Part shown: in pieces, positions 60,657 to 64,000 of the stretch
How the letters are laid out: every line of letters begins with the position of its first letter
Position numbering within the stretch: the stretch's first letter is position 1
NCBI GenBank assembly: GCA_963925805.1
Contig: CAWUSE010000015.1
Location: forward strand, 62,001 to 126,000
From: UBA10347 sp905182135
Lineage (GTDB): Bacteria; Actinomycetota; Acidimicrobiia; Acidimicrobiales; UBA10347
DNA length: 64,000 nt
Direction: 5' to 3'
Program-made: the position numbers and the translations under genes
Notes under the pieces: model-generated
Database searches by the model: none
What the model saw: the letters and a program-made list of their open reading frames with translations, nothing else
What the model was told of the DNA's origin: nothing

Positions 60657-62189
60657 ATGTTGCGCCGGGTTGCCGTTGTGATGGCGCTACTTATTGCGGC
60701 GTGTTCTCCCGGGTCGACAGCCGCTTCTTCATCGGTTGGCTGCGTCGCACCGCCCGTCTTCACCGATGAGATGGCGGAGTTTGTGGTGGAGCCTCTCGGT
60801 GAGCCGGTCTGGGCCATGGAGTCAACCGAAGCCACGTTCTCATCGCCTCGTTTGGCTGACCTCACTGGCGACGGCGTCCTTGATGTGGTGCAGGGATTCG
60901 GTCAAGACACCTTTGGCGATCGACAATCCTCGGTGATCGCAACCAACGGGTCGACTGGGGCCGAGCTATGGAAGTCGACAGGTCATGAGGACCTTGTCGG
61001 ATCAGCGACGTTCGTCCAGCTCGGGGGTGACGACACGCTCGATGTGGTGATCGGGGGCCGAAGAGGAGCGTTGATCGCTATCGATGGAACAACCGGTTCG
61101 TTGCTTTGGTCCTTCGATGATCAGGGCGGTCGGTGGTTTAACTTCTACACATCGCAGGTCGTCGATGATCAGAACGCCGACAGCGTCGTCGATCTGATCG
61201 CTGTGAACGGAGGGCTCGTGTTCGACCAGCCTGAAGAGGGTTCAGGCATTCGTGATGCTGATGACCGCCACCTGGGCACGGTCTTTGTCGTGAGCGGCGC
61301 CGATGGTTCAGTCATCGCCAAATCGCCTGTTCCTGATCGTGGCGAGTCATACATGTCTCCAGTCTTGCTTCCGGACAGCGGCTCGGGCCCCGAGGTCTTG
61401 GTTGGCACCGGTGGTGAGACGTTGCCGGGCGCTCTTTGGCGCCTGCCATTATCGGCGCTGATAGACGGTGAATTGGGTGTGACCGAGGCAGTTGTTTCGG
61501 GTGGACTCAAGGGGATGATTGCTTCGCCGTCGCTGGCCGACTTGACAGGTGATTGTGTTGTCGACATCGTGACCCAGGCCTTCAACGGCACACTTACTGC
61601 GGTTGATGGGGCGAGCTCAGCCAGCTTGTGGACCTTAGAGAACGTGGGGTTCGAGACCTACTCGACACCGACGCTGGGGTATTTCGTCGGCGATGACGCG
61701 GTGCCTGATGTGTTCGCCAGTGTCGCTAGAGGCGTCTGGCCCGAGTATGAGTCTTCGGACTATCTATTGATTGATGGAGCGACCGGCCAAGTCGTGTGGC
61801 GCGAGACACTCGGCTCATTTGCGCCGAGTGGGTTTGTAGCGGGTGATCTGAACGGCGATGGCCGTGACGAAGTGATCTTCGGCGTGAACGATGTTGCTGC
61901 CAACACTCACCAGCTGTATGTCTTGGATACAACGAAAAGGGTGTTGCACGAGCTTGGTGGCCCGCTAGATCAGACCACGTTCTCGTCGCCATGGTTAGGT
62001 GATATCGATGCCGACGGTGAGCTTGACTTGATCACGACCGCAAGTGCCTACCAATCGTCGGGCCCAGCCAAAGTAGAGCGGTTCAACCTCGTAGGAACGC
62101 AGGCGCCGGCCAACATCTCATGGGGTGGTTATCTTGGCACTGCTGGTACCGGGACACTGCGTGAATCGGGTGTCACCTCAGAAAATTGA
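60657..62189 (+). CDS. FG-GAP/VCBS repeat lipoprotein
   Basis: A 510-residue exported lipoprotein: signal peptide with lipobox LIAAC (cysteine at residue 16). The mature part is a beta-propeller built of repeats with calcium-like loops, for example ADLTGDGVLDVVQG near residue 64, GDDTLDVVIGG, ADLTGDCVVDIVTQ near 300, GDLNGDGRDEVIFG near 400 and GDIDADGELDLITT near 445; WS/LW motifs resemble PQQ-type blades. No catalytic residues are apparent, so it is probably a binding or scaffold protein. It lies between the amidohydrolases and the solute-binding protein. Confidence 0.85.
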   Translation: MLRRVAVVMALLIAACSPGSTAASSSVGCVAPPVFTDEMAEFVVEPLGEPVWAMESTEATFSSPRLADLTGDGVLDVVQGFGQDTFGDRQSSVIATNGSTGAELWKSTGHEDLVGSATFVQLGGDDTLDVVIGGRRGALIAIDGTTGSLLWSFDDQGGRWFNFYTSQVVDDQNADSVVDLIAVNGGLVFDQPEEGSGIRDADDRHLGTVFVVSGADGSVIAKSPVPDRGESYMSPVLLPDSGSGPEVLVGTGGETLPGALWRLPLSALIDGELGVTEAVVSGGLKGMIASPSLADLTGDCVVDIVTQAFNGTLTAVDGASSASLWTLENVGFETYSTPTLGYFVGDDAVPDVFASVARGVWPEYESSDYLLIDGATGQVVWRETLGSFAPSGFVAGDLNGDGRDEVIFGVNDVAANTHQLYVLDTTKRVLHELGGPLDQTTFSSPWLGDIDADGELDLITTASAYQSSGPAKVERFNLVGTQAPANISWGGYLGTAGTGTLRESGVTSEN

Positions 62190-62281
62190 AGCGAAACCTG
62201 ACGGCCCCTCGCTTAAAGTAATAGCCTCCGCAGATAGCGCAGGGCGAGTGCCTTAGAGCTATCGACACCGAGGGGGATTAC

Positions 62282-63991
62282 ATGGGTTCACGAAATTGGC
62301 GTTCACTGCTAGCCGCAGTGCTAACGCTGAGTCTGTTTGCGGTCGCGTGCGGAGGCTCAGACGATACGACTGAGGCAGCCGATACGACTGACTCTGAAGA
62401 GGTAGACGAGCCAGCGGCGGCTTCTGAGCCTGAGCCAGAGTTCGTTGAAGAGGCCGGAGGCGACTTCTTGCTTCGACCCGAAAACGTGCCGACTGACGAT
62501 CAGCGCGGCGGTGTCGTTGTTGTTGGTTACGCCGGTGCCATACCTCACACGAATGGCGCGGTGTCATCGGGTTATGCGGTGAACACCGTTGGACCGCAGG
62601 TGAATGCCAGCTTGTTGCGGTACAACGACGACTATCAGCCCGTCCCGTATCTCGCAGATACATGGACCATTGCCGATGATGGGCTTTCGGTCACCCTTGA
62701 GCTCAACGCCGAAGCTCGTTTCCATGATGGTGAAGATGTCACCTGTACCGATGTTGACTTCAGCATCAAGACATCGCAGGCCAACCACCCGTTTAAGCCA
62801 ATGTTCGCTCCGGTGACGGGCGTAGACGGTGGCGACACCAAGAGCTGCGTCGTCAACCTGTCACAGCCTCACCCAGCCTTGCTCATTGCGTTCTCACCTG
62901 GTCTCTTGCCAATCATTCCCGAGCACATCTTCAACGATGGTCAAGAGATGAAGACCCACCCACGTAATTCAACCGACGTCATCGGTGCTGGGCCATTCAA
63001 GCTTGTCGAGTTTGATGGTTCTGAGGTTGTCCGGTTCGAAGCGAACGACGACTTCTTCTTGCCAGGTCTGCCTTACCTCGATGAGTTGATCTTTGACCTG
63101 GGGCTTGACCCTGCAACCGTCACGCTTGGTCTAGAGACCGGCGAATTCGATATTGCAGCTGGTGATGGCGCTCACGGCGGCCAGGTCGTCGTCGATGCTC
63201 TGGAAGACCCGAACCTGCGAGTCAGCGACAAAGGCTTCGAAGCGATCGGCTCGATTCCATGGATTCAGCTGAACCTGCGCGACGAGGTCTTGTCTGACGT
63301 TCGAGTGCGTCAGGCGCTTGCCTACGCGATCGACAAAGAGGCCTACAACGATGTCATCGCTGTTGGTCTGAACAACACTGCTCAGTGCGGTCCAATCCAG
63401 CGCAATAGCCCGTACTACAACCCGGACGGCAAGTGCTACGACTTCGATCTTGAGAAGGCACAAGCGCTGATGGACGAAGCTGGCTACAGCGACGGCTTCT
63501 CCCTCACGATGAACCAATCACAGGCCAACGTGCCAACGATGGAGCTCATCGCGGAAATGTGGGCCAAGATTGGTGTCACGGTCGAGATTTCACTCGACGC
63601 TGACTTCCCCGACTGGATCGCCAAGACCGTTGGTGAAGGTACCGAATTCGACGCTACGTGGACCACGTTGTGGAACTGGGGCGATCCAGTGATTGGTGTG
63701 AACCGCAGCTACAACTGTGACAACCGTGTCGCCGGTGTGGCGTTCTCGAATATGAGTTGGTACTGCAACGAAGAAGTCGACAGCCTGCTCAACGACGCCG
63801 GCCTCGAGTTCGACGATGCTAAGCGAGCCGAGTTGTACTACTCGGCAGCCGACATCATCAACGAAGAAGTACCAGTCATCTACCTGTCAAACCAGGTCTG
63901 GTACACCCGTATGCAGAAGTCGCTGCAGAACTCACCCGAGAGCATCTGGGGCTTCATGGACTCATGGGCCGAGATGTGGGTCGACGAGTAA
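62282..63991 (+). CDS. ABC transporter solute-binding lipoprotein, family 5
   Basis: A 569-residue extracytoplasmic binding protein of the DppA/OppA type. The signal peptide ends in the lipobox LFAVAC (cysteine near 23) and is followed by an acidic Ser/Glu-rich linker. YLADTWTIADDGLSVTLEL near residue 122, VIGAGPFKLVEFDG near 233 and VRVRQALAYAIDKEAYNDVI near 338 are family landmarks. GAGGGGG lies six bases before the ATG. The gene is complete; permease and ATPase genes are expected beyond the right edge. Ligand probably a peptide, opine or amide-like compound, judged from the neighbours. Confidence 0.92.
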   Translation: MGSRNWRSLLAAVLTLSLFAVACGGSDDTTEAADTTDSEEVDEPAAASEPEPEFVEEAGGDFLLRPENVPTDDQRGGVVVVGYAGAIPHTNGAVSSGYAVNTVGPQVNASLLRYNDDYQPVPYLADTWTIADDGLSVTLELNAEARFHDGEDVTCTDVDFSIKTSQANHPFKPMFAPVTGVDGGDTKSCVVNLSQPHPALLIAFSPGLLPIIPEHIFNDGQEMKTHPRNSTDVIGAGPFKLVEFDGSEVVRFEANDDFFLPGLPYLDELIFDLGLDPATVTLGLETGEFDIAAGDGAHGGQVVVDALEDPNLRVSDKGFEAIGSIPWIQLNLRDEVLSDVRVRQALAYAIDKEAYNDVIAVGLNNTAQCGPIQRNSPYYNPDGKCYDFDLEKAQALMDEAGYSDGFSLTMNQSQANVPTMELIAEMWAKIGVTVEISLDADFPDWIAKTVGEGTEFDATWTTLWNWGDPVIGVNRSYNCDNRVAGVAFSNMSWYCNEEVDSLLNDAGLEFDDAKRAELYYSAADIINEEVPVIYLSNQVWYTRMQKSLQNSPESIWGFMDSWAEMWVDE

Positions 63992-64000
63992 GAGCATTTA

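Overview
The window looks like chromosomal DNA of an actinobacterium, most likely a free-living or marine member of the Acidimicrobiia. The evidence is the phospho-signalling and cell-wall cluster fhaA-fhaB-pstP-rodA-pbpA-pknB followed by trpG and crgA (the mycobacterial order without pknA), an inositol-phosphate synthase, a DesA-type acyl-ACP desaturase, an F420-type LLM oxidoreductase, an acyl-CoA carboxylase with a fused biotin carboxylase/biotin carrier chain, frequent GTG starts and a moderately high GC content. The lineage is inferred from gene content; no rRNA is present. There is no phage, insertion sequence or CRISPR array. Three pseudogenes or gene remnants are visible.

Layout. 0-3.7 kb: galactokinase and a DMT exporter (minus), then a desaturase (plus). 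3.8-6.1 kb: tRNA-Arg, a cytochrome P450 and two tRNA-Ser genes with strong terminators. 6.3-10.2 kb: prephenate dehydratase with an overlapping membrane protein, an ETHE1-like metallohydrolase, a 4-TM protein and a DUF2786 protein. 10.5-19.8 kb: tRNA-Leu, a crotonase, the Ser/Thr kinase-phosphatase-FHA-SEDS-PBP cluster, trpG and crgA. 19.9-25.6 kb: a zinc-ribbon protein, DoxX, a HisC-type aminotransferase, PolX, an NTF2-like protein, and CobU/CobO for cobalamin.

25.7-31.5 kb: cold-shock protein, tRNA-Ala, a degenerate glutamate-dehydrogenase-like protein, and an overlapping ABC exporter-xseA-xseB operon. 31.9-37.3 kb: a LysR regulator divergent from inositol-phosphate synthase across a perfect palindrome, a vanadium-haloperoxidase-like lipoprotein and an LLM oxidoreductase. 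37.3-38.5 kb: mostly non-coding, with a long inverted repeat and tRNA-Ser(CGA). 38.5-48 kb: polysaccharide deacetylase, a cysteine-less thiolase-like protein, an MFS transporter, a decayed TTC38-like gene, and a SWIM protein/SNF2 helicase pair. 48-57 kb: nitrobindin with a FetB-like permease, an SDR, acyl-CoA carboxylase beta and alpha, an unknown membrane-anchored protein, a thiolase, and a small gene broken by tandem duplications. 57.5-64 kb: two amidohydrolases, an FG-GAP lipoprotein and a family-5 ABC solute-binding lipoprotein, a likely uptake and hydrolysis module that runs off the right edge.

Working together: the central cluster couples envelope growth and division (RodA/PbpA, PknB/PstP, FHA readers, CrgA). 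The desaturase, crotonase, thiolases, carboxylase and SDR point to an active acyl-CoA and lipid metabolism. PheA, the HisC-type aminotransferase and TrpG serve aromatic amino-acid synthesis.
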